A DNA stretch of 64,000 nucleotides from JAXLVB01 sp046329195 (GCA_046329195.1 JAXLVB010000002.1:2356001-2420000), one strand, 5' to 3'; positions 8,268 to 18,217 are shown, counted from the stretch's first letter. Notes: a model not told the origin generated them from the letters alone. Translations and numbers: made by a program.

Positions 8268-10142
8268 TTATCTGACTACCAGTTTTTTGGTGACGCTATG
8301 TTTGCCAATCAACCTCACAACATACACACCCGACGGGAGTTGTGCTGACAACGTAGTAGATTGAGTGGCTGGCATAACCGATTGTTGAATTAAGAGATTC
8401 CCTTGACTATCTATTACTTCAAGATGGTCAATATCTGGTGAATCCCATTCTAAGCGAAGCTGCTGGTCGGCAGGATTGGGAAATAGCCTGATGGCATCTG
8501 ATGACACAGGCGTGGTTGCCAGTATAACAGGTGCTTGCCCAATACGACCAGAAAGTTGAATAGAGGCTACTGATAAGGCGGGTAGTTGCACACTCAATGT
8601 ATTGTTGGTAACTGATGCCTTACTTTGCTGAAGTGCATTTTGGGTATGCGACACAAATGTTTCGGTGCTTGGTAAGGCGCTTATGGTCAGCACTTTGGCC
8701 TCTGATGAATTCAATACATAGTTATCGAAAGTAATTGCGACGGTTTGGCTCGAATTCACCGAACGATTCACTAACACAACCGTTAGCGAATCTTGTGTGA
8801 CCGACAGACTGGGATAAGCCGAAATCAACGTCTCATTAGATGATTCGCCCTTGACATACGTTGTTTTGTTGTAAAGACTAAATAAGTGGAGCACTTCCCA
8901 CATGCCAGGTTTCCATGACCAAGGTGTAAAGAGTTCGACGCCATTTTTCATAAATTCGCCCATCGTAGAAGCGTACCAAACGGCTGTTACGTTGGCATCG
9001 GCACTTTCAATTCCTACCTCGGTAAGCCCCAACGTTACGCCGTGGTTGGCTCCCATATAGGCAGTGAGCCAGTCATTACAGCGAGCAAAAATATATTCTT
9101 TGGTTTGGTTATTATCCCAGTTGCCACTCACACGCTTTACGCCATTAGCCTCTGGATAATCATAAGTTCGGTCAAAAAACACTCGATGATACTGCACCAA
9201 TTGCTCGGCTTTGGTGCTCCCGGGGTAAAAATGGAGGTCTAACACATCAAGCAGCTTCAGTCCCGACGACTTCTGTTCGTCGGCAAGGCGTTTGATAAAA
9301 AACTCCAGCCAGCAGTAATTTCTACCTTCGTAAACCACGGCATTGTTGTTCCAATTATACCATTGCCATTCGTTAGCCGTAACTGGTCCAACAAGCTTAA
9401 TATCAGGATATTTAGCCCGTGCTTTTTTAGCCACTTCGATATACTTTTGGATAAAGCTTTCGGCAGAGAGTTGGGTGGGCATTACATCATCATGCGTGCC
9501 GTTCCAGATTTCTACTTCGTTATCCATGTTCCAATACTGAATCTGTTTTTTGTTCAACCCAAGCGTTTTGAACCAATGGTCAAGAATCTCAACGGTAGAG
9601 TCTGCGGGCCACTTTTCCAAATACAAATTCACATCGCCTTCTACCTTAGCCTTGGTGCCTGTGGGGTTGAGAACGCCTCCGCCTGCCAAGTTTTGAGACA
9701 CTCCTTCCCACCATTTTGATTGATTATAGCCCCAATCGTTAAAATTTGCTTGATTGGTCTTGGCGGCCATCCCCAGCAGTTGAAACGCCCACATGCCTTG
9801 GGCTTTCGGAAAATTCTTCTGAATCGTCAGGGCTGTTTGGTCCCAGTTATTGGTATATACATTGTTATACCAGTCAGGATGGCTACTCAGCTTGCGTCGC
9901 CAGTTGTATTTGGTGCAATTATTCCCCCCACTTTCTCTAAAAAACTGCACGCCAGCACCACCAATTCGGGCTAAATCTTCTGCCGATAACGTCGCATTGG
10001 GGTTGGTGGACGAAAACGAATTATTTCGACCGTACAAATACGGCGAAATCGTTTTATTCTCAGCTTTGGGGTCAATCTTGACTGTTACTTGACAAAAAGC
10101 AATAACAGGAAATAAAACAAAATAGGTAAAGAGAAGTTTCAT
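8268..10142 (-). CDS. GH44 family endoglucanase/xyloglucanase with T9SS sorting domain
   Basis: 624 residues with a signal peptide (cleavage near AFCQ). The catalytic domain carries WNMDNEVEIWNGTHDDV, matching the GH44 acid/base region (Glu209; the usual NEP is NEV here), LDVLDLHFYPGS around 298-309, and GLTEVGIES with the probable nucleophile Glu375. GH44 enzymes cut internal beta-1,4 bonds of cellulose derivatives, xyloglucan or related glucans. A C-terminal beta domain follows, and the last ~75 residues (LFPNPADQQL ... LPSGVYVVRLIG ... VTKKLVVR) are a type IX sorting domain, so the enzyme acts outside the cell. It stands alone, without a SusCD pair. Confidence 0.8.
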   Translation of the reverse strand: MKLLFTYFVLFPVIAFCQVTVKIDPKAENKTISPYLYGRNNSFSSTNPNATLSAEDLARIGGAGVQFFRESGGNNCTKYNWRRKLSSHPDWYNNVYTNNWDQTALTIQKNFPKAQGMWAFQLLGMAAKTNQANFNDWGYNQSKWWEGVSQNLAGGGVLNPTGTKAKVEGDVNLYLEKWPADSTVEILDHWFKTLGLNKKQIQYWNMDNEVEIWNGTHDDVMPTQLSAESFIQKYIEVAKKARAKYPDIKLVGPVTANEWQWYNWNNNAVVYEGRNYCWLEFFIKRLADEQKSSGLKLLDVLDLHFYPGSTKAEQLVQYHRVFFDRTYDYPEANGVKRVSGNWDNNQTKEYIFARCNDWLTAYMGANHGVTLGLTEVGIESADANVTAVWYASTMGEFMKNGVELFTPWSWKPGMWEVLHLFSLYNKTTYVKGESSNETLISAYPSLSVTQDSLTVVLVNRSVNSSQTVAITFDNYVLNSSEAKVLTISALPSTETFVSHTQNALQQSKASVTNNTLSVQLPALSVASIQLSGRIGQAPVILATTPVSSDAIRLFPNPADQQLRLEWDSPDIDHLEVIDSQGNLLIQQSVMPATQSTTLSAQLPSGVYVVRLIGKHSVTKKLVVR

Positions 10143-10455
10143 ACAGCAATGGTTAACGCAATGGTCTTGATTTTACAAAGATAATGATTCTTTAGACCCA
10201 GCCGTATGACTTACTTAATTGCTCCGATAGATACTTACCTGCCAGTCGAAAATCAAGAAAGCAAGCCCCTGTACATTCATCAAAGCAAGTATGTTGTGAA
10301 TAAGAAAATTACTTGTATTACATACTGATTTTACGCATTTCCTCCTTTTTCCGTAACTTCGCAGTCCAAATTTTACAGCTTGTGAATAACGATACGAACA
10401 TGTAACGAAAATGGCTCGTTTTCATACAACCGTATCTTACTCTTACTGCTTTACT
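10143..10455. other. Divergent intergenic region, GH44 gene / FG-GAP gene
   Basis: 313 bp between two divergent genes. No ORF or RNA gene is apparent. TAACTTCG at 10354-10361 resembles the Bacteroidota -7 box (TAnnTTTG with one change) and may serve the FG-GAP gene. No strong inverted repeat was found. Confidence 0.4.
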
Positions 10456-13400
10456 ATGATGAAAAACCAGTTGATTTTATGGGGTTCTGTGGCTGTATTT
10501 GCTACTTTTCTGATTTCGTGCAAGCCCAAACCCAGCGAACCCACTCTCTTTACACAACTTGACTCCACCCAGACGGGTATCAGTTTCGTAAACAAACTCA
10601 GCCCCAACGACCGCCTCAATATCATTGATTATCTGTATTACTACAACGGCGGAGGCGTAGCAGCAGGCGACGTCAACAACGACGGCTTTACCGATTTGTT
10701 TTTTGTGTCAAATCAAGGTAAAAACCGCCTGTACCTCAACAAAGGCAAGGAATTTCAATTTGAGGATGTTTCTCAAAAAGCAGGCATCGAAGGCTTTGCA
10801 GAATGGAAAACGGGTGTTACGATGGCCGACGTCAACGGTGATGGTTGGCTCGACATTTATGTGTGTGCGGTCAGCAATTACCGAGGGCTAGAAGGCGCTA
10901 ACGAACTGTATATCAATAACCACGATGGTACGTTTAGCGAAAAAGCTGCCGAATACGGCCTTGCCTTTTCTGGTTTTTCGACACAAGCGGCCTTCTTTGA
11001 CTATGACCACGACGGCGACCTAGACTGCTACTTGCTCAATCACGCCGTACATACCTCTCGCTCTTACGACCGTGTGAATACCCGTATGCTGCCCGACTCC
11101 TCGGCGGGCGATTACTTGTATCGGAATGAACTCGTGAGCCAGCATAGCAAATCAGGCACTACTCGGTTTACCAACGTGAGCAAAGAATCGGGGATATTTC
11201 AAGCGGCCATGGGCTATGGCTTAGGGCTTTCGGTAGCCGATTTCAACAACGACGGATGGGATGATATTTACGTCAGCAATGACTTCCACGAAGACGATTA
11301 TTATTACGTCAATCAAAAAGATGGCACCTTTAAAGAGTCTGTAAAAGAGCACTTTAAGCACCTGAGTCGCTTTTCGATGGGTTCTGATGCTTCGGATGTG
11401 AATAACGACGGCTATCCCGATTTGATGACACTCGACATGTATCCCGAAGACGAAACAGTCGAGAAGTCATCAACAGGCGAAGACTCATTTGATACCTACC
11501 TATATAAGTTGCAATTTGGGTATTTTAATCAGTACAGTCGTAACTGCCTGCAACTCAACATGGGTGGCGAGCGGTTTGCCGACGTAGCGGCTCAGGCAGG
11601 CGTGATAGCCACTGACTGGAGCTGGTCGCCCCTCTTGGCTGACTTTGATAATGATGGCGTAAAAGACCTTTTTGTATCAAATGGGATTGTGCGTCGCCCC
11701 AACGACTTAGAGTACATCAAGTTTGTGTCTAACGACTCCTTGCATTATGCCAACGATGTGTCGCAACAGCTTGATTTGGCGGCGTTCTCTAAAATGCCCG
11801 AAGGCCAATGGCATAACTACGGCTTCAGAGGAAAACGTGACGGACGTTGGGGGATTCGGTTTGAAGACCAATCAGAAAACTGGGGCTTTGGGGATAAGAA
11901 CTGCTCTAACGGAGCCATTTACGCCGACCTCGACAACGACGGTGACCTCGACTTAGTTACCAACAATATTGATGAAAAAGCAGGGATTTTCAAGAACAAT
12001 ACGAACGAACTGTACCAGCATCATTTCTTGAAAATCAAGCTACAAGGCCAACTACCAAATCCTTCGGGTATTGGAGCCAAAGTGGTGGTAAAAGCCGGTG
12101 GGCAAATGCAAGTGCAGCAGCTACAACCTACCCGAGGTTTCCTTTCGTCGGTAGAGCCTGTGCTTACGTTTGGGCTAGGCAAGCTGACAACTATTGATTC
12201 GGTGATTGTGTTGTGGGGAGATCAAAAAATGCAGGTACTTACCAACTTGAAGGGTAATACAACACTCACGCTCAAGCAAATTGATGCCAAACAAGATGGG
12301 AGCTTGTACCAGTTCACGGCTCCTTCAAAACCTCTATTTGCTGATGTTTCTTCGTCGTTTCCGGTTGATTATCAGCACCACGAAAATGTTTATTATGATT
12401 TCAATCGAGAGTCTTTGATTCCGTTCCAAGTCTCTACTGAAGGCCCTGCTTTGGCCGTAGGCGATGTCAACGGCGACGGGCTCGATGACTTTTTTGTGGG
12501 CAGTTCCAAGTGGGTAGCAGGTAAACTGTATGTTCAAAAGGGTCAGGGTTTTAGCTCAACCAACGAAGCTGTATTCAAAGCCGACTCGGTGTATGAAGAT
12601 GTTGATGCAGCGTTTTTTGATGCCGATGGGGACAAGGATTTAGACCTATACGTGGTGTCGGGAGGCAATGAGTTTTTTGACAACATGCCAGAGCAATTTG
12701 ACCGCCTGTATCTCAACGACGGCAAAGGTACATTTAGTCGGGCGACGTCAGCTTTACCCCAACTATTTGACAATAAGTCCTGTGTACGCCCCTGCGACAT
12801 TGACCAAGACGGTGACCTCGACTTGTTTGTGGGTGGACGAGTAGTACCGTATGGCTATGGCCTTATTCCCAAATCGTATTTACTGATTAATAACGGAAAG
12901 GGGACGTTTACCGACCAAACCGATAAACTGGCGCCAGAGCTACGCAAGGCTGGCATGACTACCGATGCCGTATGGGCTGACCTAGACAACGACAAAGACC
13001 AAGACTTAGTGGTTGTGGGCGACTGGATGCCAATAAAAGTGTATGAGAATCAAAAAGGCAAGTTGGTCTTAACTCCAGAGAGTCAATTAGTTAATGCACA
13101 AGGTCAGGCGGCAGCGACTAACGGCTTTTGGCATGCCATTTCGGCTGGTGATTTTGACAAAGATGGTGATTTAGATTTGGTAGTAGGTAACTTAGGAACC
13201 AACACCAAATTCCGTAAAAGTGGAGCCGCTTCTGTTCTGAAAATGTATCTCAAAGACATTGACAAAAACGAACGCCTCGACCAGATTTTAGCCTATAACC
13301 GTGGCGAGGAGTGGTATCCCGTTAACACCAAAGACGAACTGGGTAAGCAATTACCCGCCATTATCAACAAGCGGTTCACCAATTATCCTGACTTTGCGGG

Positions 13401-13845
13401 TAAGCCCCTTTCAGACGTGTTCAATTCCAGTGAGTTGGGAGGAGCCGAAGAGCGTGAAGTAAACCAGTTTGAGTCTGTTTATTTGCAAAATAATGGTAAT
13501 AAACAATTTGTTGTAAGGCCACTGCCCTTTGAGGCACAGGTGTCTAAAGTATTTGCCATGCACGTCACAGATGCCGACCAAGACGGCAATCTGGATGTAC
13601 TAGTAGGTGGGAATTTCTATGGCGTAAGTACCTACCAAGGGCGCTACGATGCCAGTTATGGGCTGCTACTACGAGGCGATGGCAAAGGTAATTTTGAGGG
13701 GGTACTTCCTACAGCAACAGGAATGTTGTTGGATGGTGAAATACGTTCTATAAAAAACCTCAAAACTCCTACCGGTACACGATGGATAGTGGCTCGTAAC
13801 AACGACAAACTGCAAGTATTTAAGTGGTTAAAAGAGGTGCAATAA
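10456..13845 (+). CDS. FG-GAP/VCBS repeat lipoprotein with ASPIC/UnbV domain
   Basis: About 1,129 residues from the ATG at 10456, chosen over the upstream ATG at 10411 because it gives a clean lipoprotein signal ending LISCK. Many calcium-binding FG-GAP repeats of the type DVNNDGFTDLFF, DVNGDGWLDIYV and DFNNDGWDDIYV predict at least one seven-bladed beta-propeller; a second set follows after residue ~650. Between them GIGAKVVVKAGGQ and VLTFGLGK mark the ASPIC/UnbV (CRTAC1-like) domain. Such proteins are common at the Bacteroidota cell surface and are thought to bind glycans or proteins; no enzyme activity can be assigned. Confidence 0.8.
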   Translation: MMKNQLILWGSVAVFATFLISCKPKPSEPTLFTQLDSTQTGISFVNKLSPNDRLNIIDYLYYYNGGGVAAGDVNNDGFTDLFFVSNQGKNRLYLNKGKEFQFEDVSQKAGIEGFAEWKTGVTMADVNGDGWLDIYVCAVSNYRGLEGANELYINNHDGTFSEKAAEYGLAFSGFSTQAAFFDYDHDGDLDCYLLNHAVHTSRSYDRVNTRMLPDSSAGDYLYRNELVSQHSKSGTTRFTNVSKESGIFQAAMGYGLGLSVADFNNDGWDDIYVSNDFHEDDYYYVNQKDGTFKESVKEHFKHLSRFSMGSDASDVNNDGYPDLMTLDMYPEDETVEKSSTGEDSFDTYLYKLQFGYFNQYSRNCLQLNMGGERFADVAAQAGVIATDWSWSPLLADFDNDGVKDLFVSNGIVRRPNDLEYIKFVSNDSLHYANDVSQQLDLAAFSKMPEGQWHNYGFRGKRDGRWGIRFEDQSENWGFGDKNCSNGAIYADLDNDGDLDLVTNNIDEKAGIFKNNTNELYQHHFLKIKLQGQLPNPSGIGAKVVVKAGGQMQVQQLQPTRGFLSSVEPVLTFGLGKLTTIDSVIVLWGDQKMQVLTNLKGNTTLTLKQIDAKQDGSLYQFTAPSKPLFADVSSSFPVDYQHHENVYYDFNRESLIPFQVSTEGPALAVGDVNGDGLDDFFVGSSKWVAGKLYVQKGQGFSSTNEAVFKADSVYEDVDAAFFDADGDKDLDLYVVSGGNEFFDNMPEQFDRLYLNDGKGTFSRATSALPQLFDNKSCVRPCDIDQDGDLDLFVGGRVVPYGYGLIPKSYLLINNGKGTFTDQTDKLAPELRKAGMTTDAVWADLDNDKDQDLVVVGDWMPIKVYENQKGKLVLTPESQLVNAQGQAAATNGFWHAISAGDFDKDGDLDLVVGNLGTNTKFRKSGAASVLKMYLKDIDKNERLDQILAYNRGEEWYPVNTKDELGKQLPAIINKRFTNYPDFAGKPLSDVFNSSELGGAEEREVNQFESVYLQNNGNKQFVVRPLPFEAQVSKVFAMHVTDADQDGNLDVLVGGNFYGVSTYQGRYDASYGLLLRGDGKGNFEGVLPTATGMLLDGEIRSIKNLKTPTGTRWIVARNNDKLQVFKWLKEVQ

Positions 13846-13885
13846 TCCTTCTCCAGAGTAGGTCTTACCCAAAACACATCAAAAA

Positions 13886-14554
13886 ATGAGCATTCGAGAC
13901 AATCTTTTGGCTATACAAACGCAGTTGGAAGGGACATCGGCCAAACTCATCGCCGTTACCAAAACACATCCACCCGATGTATTACTTGAAGCCTATCAGG
14001 CAGGCTGCAAGACCTTTGGTGAGAACAAAGTGCAAGAAATGGTCTCCAAATACGAAGTATTGCCCAACGACATCGAATGGCATTTGATTGGGCATTTGCA
14101 GACCAACAAAGTCAAGTACATTGCTCCTTTCGTAAGCTTAATTCATTCGGTGGATAGTCTCAAACTTTTGCAAGAAATAGACAAACAAGCCTCTAAAAAC
14201 CAGCGAGTTATTGATTGCTTGTTGCAGGTTTATATAGCTCAAGAAGAAACAAAATTTGGCCTATCAGTCGAGGAGTTGACAGACTTACTTCAATCGCCCG
14301 AACTACCAACTTTGCAACACATTCGGATTGTTGGCTTGATGGGTATGGCATCGTTTACCGACAATCAGGAGCAGATTCGTGCAGAATTTAAGAGTCTGAA
14401 AGTCTTGTTTGAACAGGTCAAGCAACTACCCCTCCCTACCAACTGCCAACTTCACGAACTTTCGATGGGTATGAGTAGCGATTACCCCATCGCAGTTCAA
14501 GAAGGTAGTACGCTGGTGCGAGTAGGAAGTGCTATTTTTGGGTACAGAGCATAG
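13886..14554 (+). CDS. YggS/PROSC family PLP homeostasis protein
   Basis: 222 residues, the normal family length. LIAVTKTHPPD carries the PLP-binding lysine, and GENKVQEM, EWHLIGHLQTNK, LMGMASF and LSMGMSSDYPIAVQEGSTLVRVGSAIFG are all family signatures of this single-domain alanine-racemase-like TIM barrel. It binds pyridoxal phosphate in the cytoplasm and helps control free PLP and amino-acid balance, without known catalytic activity. It starts 40 bp after the FG-GAP gene and ends before a strong bidirectional terminator. Confidence 0.92.
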   Translation: MSIRDNLLAIQTQLEGTSAKLIAVTKTHPPDVLLEAYQAGCKTFGENKVQEMVSKYEVLPNDIEWHLIGHLQTNKVKYIAPFVSLIHSVDSLKLLQEIDKQASKNQRVIDCLLQVYIAQEETKFGLSVEELTDLLQSPELPTLQHIRIVGLMGMASFTDNQEQIRAEFKSLKVLFEQVKQLPLPTNCQLHELSMGMSSDYPIAVQEGSTLVRVGSAIFGYRA

Positions 14555-14576
14555 GCTACCATTTCGGATTAAAATA

Positions 14577-14615
14577 AAAGGGCGTTTTCATCTAATTTGA
14601 GTGAAAACGCCCTTT
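14577..14615. terminator. Bidirectional intrinsic terminator, yggS / M1 peptidase
   Basis: AAAGGGCGTTTTCA (14577-14590) pairs perfectly with TGAAAACGCCCTTT (14602-14615) across an 11-nt loop. The arms are A-rich on one side and T-rich on the other, and the structure lies between convergent genes, so it can stop transcription from both. Confidence 0.85.
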
Positions 14616-14636
14616 CTATTACAAGTCTAAAACCCA

Positions 14637-16616
14637 CTACGATTTCGGATTACCTAACCGAAGAGGCTTCCAAACGTTATTTTTAGGTTCAATATCGGGT
14701 AATTGATGATCAGGGTCCAATGTAACCGATTTGATAGGTTCTTTGGAGGCAAACTTAAAGGTCCATTCGCCACCTCGCTGCCAAATCTCAACGGGCAATT
14801 TCAAGCGCTCTCGTTTTCCACTCTGTAGTTCGATTTCGGCAGTTACGGGCATGGCCCATTGCTCCAAGTTTTCGATGGTTATCAAGGCACCCTTTGAGGG
14901 GTCAAGGTCCACATAGTTGACATCCTTGATACCTTGGTCTAATTTCCAACTCTCAAAAAACCAACCTTTCCAAAACCAGCCTAAGCTTTCGCCAGCAGCA
15001 TTTTCGATAGTCTTGAAAAAATCGAAAGGCGTTGGATGTTTGTAAGCCCAGCGCTGAATATACTGCCGCAAAGCATAGTCAAAGCGTTCTTCGCCTAGCA
15101 CTTGCTCACGGAGCATCTTCAGGCCAATAGCAGGCTTAAAATAGGCAGCCCAACCTAAGTTTCGTTCCTGAATCACTTCAGGAACGGCCATAATCGGGTC
15201 AGCATCAGGGGCATAAATAGCAGGAGCCAACAAGTGCAGGTCTTTCATAAACACGAAATCACCTGTGTTGGCAAACTCGCCATGATTAAACTCATCGGTC
15301 GAAACGGTGTTGATAAAGGTATTCAGTCCCTCGTCCATCCAGCCATATTTGCGTTCGTCAGAGCCTACTACCATCGGAAACCACGTATGCCCTAGCTCGT
15401 GGTCGGTCACGCTCCAAAGCGATGCGCCTCGGCTTTTGTAATCACAAAACACAATGCCCGGATACTCCATGCCTCCTACGATTCCGGCCACATTAGTGGC
15501 TACAGGATAGGGATATTCGAGCCATTTGTTGGAGTAATGTTCTACACATGCTTTGGCAAATTCAGTCGAACGATTCCAAGCGTCAGCCGTAGCACTTTCA
15601 AGCGGATACACCGACTGCGCCAAGCATTTGCGCCCGCTGGGTAAGTCTATTTTAGCCGCATCCCAAATGAACGCCTTCGACGAAGCCCAAGCTACATCAC
15701 GAGCATTTTTGAGGCGAAACTTCCACGTGAGCCACTCCTTCACAGGGCGACTTTTAGTGTCTTTGATTTCACTTTTTGAACGAATCAAGATAGGTTTATC
15801 ACTATTGGCAGCCTGTTCCAATCGTTTGATTTGCTCTGCTGTGAGTACTTCGGTGGGGTTCAACAACTCACCCGAACCTACTACAATATGGCCCGACGGC
15901 ACCGTCACGCTGTATTCATAATCGCCGTATTCTAAGTAAAACTCTCCTGCCCCTACGTAGGGAAGTGTGTTCCAGCCGTCCACGTCGTCATAGACACACA
16001 TGCGAGGGTACCATTGCGCTATTTCGTAAATTCGGCCATTTTCACCGTCGAGAGTCCCCATGCGGTCGGAGCCATTTTCAGGGATTTTAAAAGAAAACGT
16101 TAGACTGATTTTCAACGCATCGCCGTTGGCGTTCATGGCCTCAGGCAGTTTGATTTGAAGCCGAGTATCCGAAATCAAGTAATTGGCTTTCTGCACTTTA
16201 TTGTTTTTCAGAATACTCACCGACGATACCTGTAACCCTCCTTTAAAGTCCTGATTTCCAAATCGTCCTCCTTCAATGGGAGTTGTCAAAGTACCCCTTG
16301 AATCACTACTGAATTGGTTTTGATCCAGATACAGCCACAAAAACGGAAGTTTATCGGGGCTATTGTTCGTATAGGTAATCAACACATCGCCCGTAATGAG
16401 ATTATTGACTTCGTCCAGTTTGGCATTAATGACGTAGTCGGCACGATTCTGCCAGTAGGCTGGGCCAGGAGCACCTGTTCCACTTCGATACGTATTGCCT
16501 GGGTGGTAATTAAACAGCGGATGAAATAACGCACGGTGGTCGTAACGAGAGGACTGAGCCATCAGGGTACTGACTGAACCCAGCACAAAACAAAAAGCAA
16601 TAAGGCGACGCTTCAC
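14637..16616 (-). CDS. M1 family zinc metallopeptidase, secreted
   Basis: About 659 residues from a GTG start at 16616, which yields a signal peptide (KRRLIAFCFVLGSVSTLMAQ); the open frame extends further up to a TTG at 16652. The zinc site HELGH in VTDHELGHTWFP, followed 18 residues on by the third ligand in WMDEGLNTF, and the exopeptidase motif GGMEYPG identify an M1 aminopeptidase-like enzyme (gluzincin). It should remove N-terminal residues from peptides in the periplasm or at the surface. The N-terminal beta-sandwich (YVINAKLDEVNNLITGDVLI) is the typical M1 leading domain. Confidence 0.88.
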   Translation of the reverse strand: MKRRLIAFCFVLGSVSTLMAQSSRYDHRALFHPLFNYHPGNTYRSGTGAPGPAYWQNRADYVINAKLDEVNNLITGDVLITYTNNSPDKLPFLWLYLDQNQFSSDSRGTLTTPIEGGRFGNQDFKGGLQVSSVSILKNNKVQKANYLISDTRLQIKLPEAMNANGDALKISLTFSFKIPENGSDRMGTLDGENGRIYEIAQWYPRMCVYDDVDGWNTLPYVGAGEFYLEYGDYEYSVTVPSGHIVVGSGELLNPTEVLTAEQIKRLEQAANSDKPILIRSKSEIKDTKSRPVKEWLTWKFRLKNARDVAWASSKAFIWDAAKIDLPSGRKCLAQSVYPLESATADAWNRSTEFAKACVEHYSNKWLEYPYPVATNVAGIVGGMEYPGIVFCDYKSRGASLWSVTDHELGHTWFPMVVGSDERKYGWMDEGLNTFINTVSTDEFNHGEFANTGDFVFMKDLHLLAPAIYAPDADPIMAVPEVIQERNLGWAAYFKPAIGLKMLREQVLGEERFDYALRQYIQRWAYKHPTPFDFFKTIENAAGESLGWFWKGWFFESWKLDQGIKDVNYVDLDPSKGALITIENLEQWAMPVTAEIELQSGKRERLKLPVEIWQRGGEWTFKFASKEPIKSVTLDPDHQLPDIEPKNNVWKPLRLGNPKS

Positions 16617-16703
16617 GAGGAAATGAATTTTGATTGGATAATTACAAAACAAATAACAACTTTGGTAGGAAGCAAATTGTGGGGGGCGGGGGAAATTTCA
16701 AAA

Positions 16704-16742
16704 AATAGTATCCTGATACTATTCTCTAAAAAAAATACTATT
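16704..16742. promoter_or_regulatory. Palindromic half-sites AATAGTAT upstream of the M1 peptidase
   Basis: AATAGTAT (16704-16711) and ATACTATT (16716-16723) form an 8-bp inverted repeat with a 4-bp spacer, and a third half-site ATACTATT lies at 16735-16742. It sits about 90 bp before the peptidase start, a reasonable place for an operator. No dedicated regulator is encoded nearby. Confidence 0.35.
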
Positions 16743-16939
16743 ACAAGCGTCCTCACTTGTACACGGACATCGGTATTTACTAGTTCTGCCCCTTCCTTGA
16801 GGTTAAAACAACAAGTCAAGCCTTAGTCCAAAACCCATTCGGGATTTCTATCAGTCGTGCAACGGTTGCTTTGTTTAAATATCAACAATGACGAAAAACT
16901 TCACCCGTACAGAGCTACTCTATCAACACCCAATAAAAA

Positions 16940-16962
16940 ACTGCTTCCGAAACGAAAGCAGT
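16940..16962 (-). terminator. Intrinsic terminator of dapF
   Basis: On the minus strand ACTGCTT pairs with AAGCAGT (arms 16956-16962 and 16940-16946) and is followed by a T-run (six A on the plus strand). It lies 28 bp beyond the dapF stop codon. Confidence 0.75.
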
Positions 16963-16989
16963 CCTATTTATAGCTTACTTATCAAGCAT

Positions 16990-17763
16990 TTAAATACTAA
17001 TGTCACCCTCAAACACCCGCTTGGCAGGGCCGATGAGGTACACGTCTTCAAAGGTTCCGTCTTCTTTTTCTACAAACGAAACCCGTAAGTTTCCACCCAG
17101 CGTCCGAATCTGAATCGGAGCCTCTAAGCCATGCCGTAAGTGCGCCGAGATAGCGCAGGCCGTTACACCCGTACCGCACGAGTAGGTTTCGTCCTCTACA
17201 CCACGCTCATAGGTTCGCACAAAAAGGGTTTCGGGGTTGAGTACTTCTACAAAATTCACATTGGTACCCCCACGAGCCACCCATTCGTCAGCGTACCGAA
17301 TGGCATAGCCTACTTCATAGACATCCAGTTCTTTGAGGTCGTTGGAGTAGGTGACATAGTGCGGCGAACCTGTGTTCAGAAAGTCATAGTCTTCGTGCTT
17401 TTCAATCAGGTTCACGTCCACCATTTTCAGGAAAATCTCTTCTTCACAGACCGAGGCTAAGTGCTCGCCATCCACAGCAATAAAGCGAGTAGAATCTTGA
17501 ATTACCCCCAAATCATGGGCAAACCGAACGGTACAGCGTCCGCCATTACCACACATAGAGCCTTCATTGCCGTCAGCATTGTAATAGACCATTCTAAAAT
17601 CGTAACCCTCGGCGTTTTGAAGTAGAATAAGCCCATCGGCGCCAATCCCAAAGCGGCGGTGACACAACTGCTCAATGAGAGCCGGATTTTTAGGAAACGT
17701 TTCGTCACGGTCGTCAACCATCACAAAATCGTTGCCTGTACCTTGATATTTATAAAATTTCAT
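16990..17763 (-). CDS. dapF: Diaminopimelate epimerase
   Basis: 257 residues. Converts LL- to meso-diaminopimelate, the last shared step of lysine and peptidoglycan precursor synthesis. Both catalytic cysteines are present: the first in NADGNEGSMCGNGGRC and the second in YSCGTGVTACA. The N-terminal YKYQGTGNDFVMVDD and IGADGLILL motifs are also intact. It lies downstream of rplS on the same strand, separated by a terminator, so it probably has its own promoter. Confidence 0.96.
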   Translation of the reverse strand: MKFYKYQGTGNDFVMVDDRDETFPKNPALIEQLCHRRFGIGADGLILLQNAEGYDFRMVYYNADGNEGSMCGNGGRCTVRFAHDLGVIQDSTRFIAVDGEHLASVCEEEIFLKMVDVNLIEKHEDYDFLNTGSPHYVTYSNDLKELDVYEVGYAIRYADEWVARGGTNVNFVEVLNPETLFVRTYERGVEDETYSCGTGVTACAISAHLRHGLEAPIQIRTLGGNLRVSFVEKEDGTFEDVYLIGPAKRVFEGDISI

Positions 17764-17792
17764 AGCTGGATGAATTGCTCAGAAAAATAAAA

Positions 17793-17818
17793 AAGCTGTC
17801 TTTCGAGAAGGACAGCTT
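17793..17818 (-). terminator. Intrinsic terminator of rplS
   Basis: AAGCTGTC (17793-17800) pairs with GACAGCTT (17811-17818) across a 10-nt loop. On the minus strand the hairpin is followed by a T-run. It sits 27 bp past the rplS stop codon. Confidence 0.8.
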
Positions 17819-17845
17819 ATACTAAAAAAAAGTTCGATTCGGCTA

Positions 17846-18217
17846 TTATGATTTAGCAACCTTCTTTTCTTTGATTCTTGCGGCTTTACCTTGCTTACCA
17901 CGGAGGTAGAACAAACGTGCACGACGCACTAAGCCCAAACGCACTACTTCGATTTTATCAATATTTGGCGACAAGATCGGGAAAATACGCTCAACACCTA
18001 CTCCGTTAGAAACTTTACGAACCGTGAATGTTTCGCCATTTCCTGAGTTACGACGTTGAATTACAGTGCCTGAAAATACCTGAATCCGCTCTTTGTTACC
18101 TTCACGGATTTTTACGTGTACATTGACGGTATCGCCAGCCTTGAATGAAGGCACATCGGCACGGCGAGCGGCATTTTCCGCCTCGACCATCTTGAACAGT
18201 TCGTTTACAGTTGCCAT
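17846..18217 (-). CDS. rplS: 50S ribosomal protein L19
   Basis: 123 residues, typical length. FKAGDTVNVHVKIREGNKERIQ, FSGTVI and RARLFYLRGKQGKAARIKEK are the standard L19 segments. L19 sits at the 30S-50S interface. In many bacteria it lies next to trmD and rimM; here it stands alone with its own terminator. Confidence 0.98.
   Translation of the reverse strand: MATVNELFKMVEAENAARRADVPSFKAGDTVNVHVKIREGNKERIQVFSGTVIQRRNSGNGETFTVRKVSNGVGVERIFPILSPNIDKIEVVRLGLVRRARLFYLRGKQGKAARIKEKKVAKS

Larger units (their letters stand above)
16617..16989. other. Intergenic region between dapF and the M1 peptidase
   Basis: 373 bp with no supported gene. It holds a palindrome with repeated half-sites at 16704-16742 and the dapF terminator at 16940-16962, both listed separately. 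A short G-run (GGGGGGCGGGGG near 16681) is also present. Confidence 0.5.
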
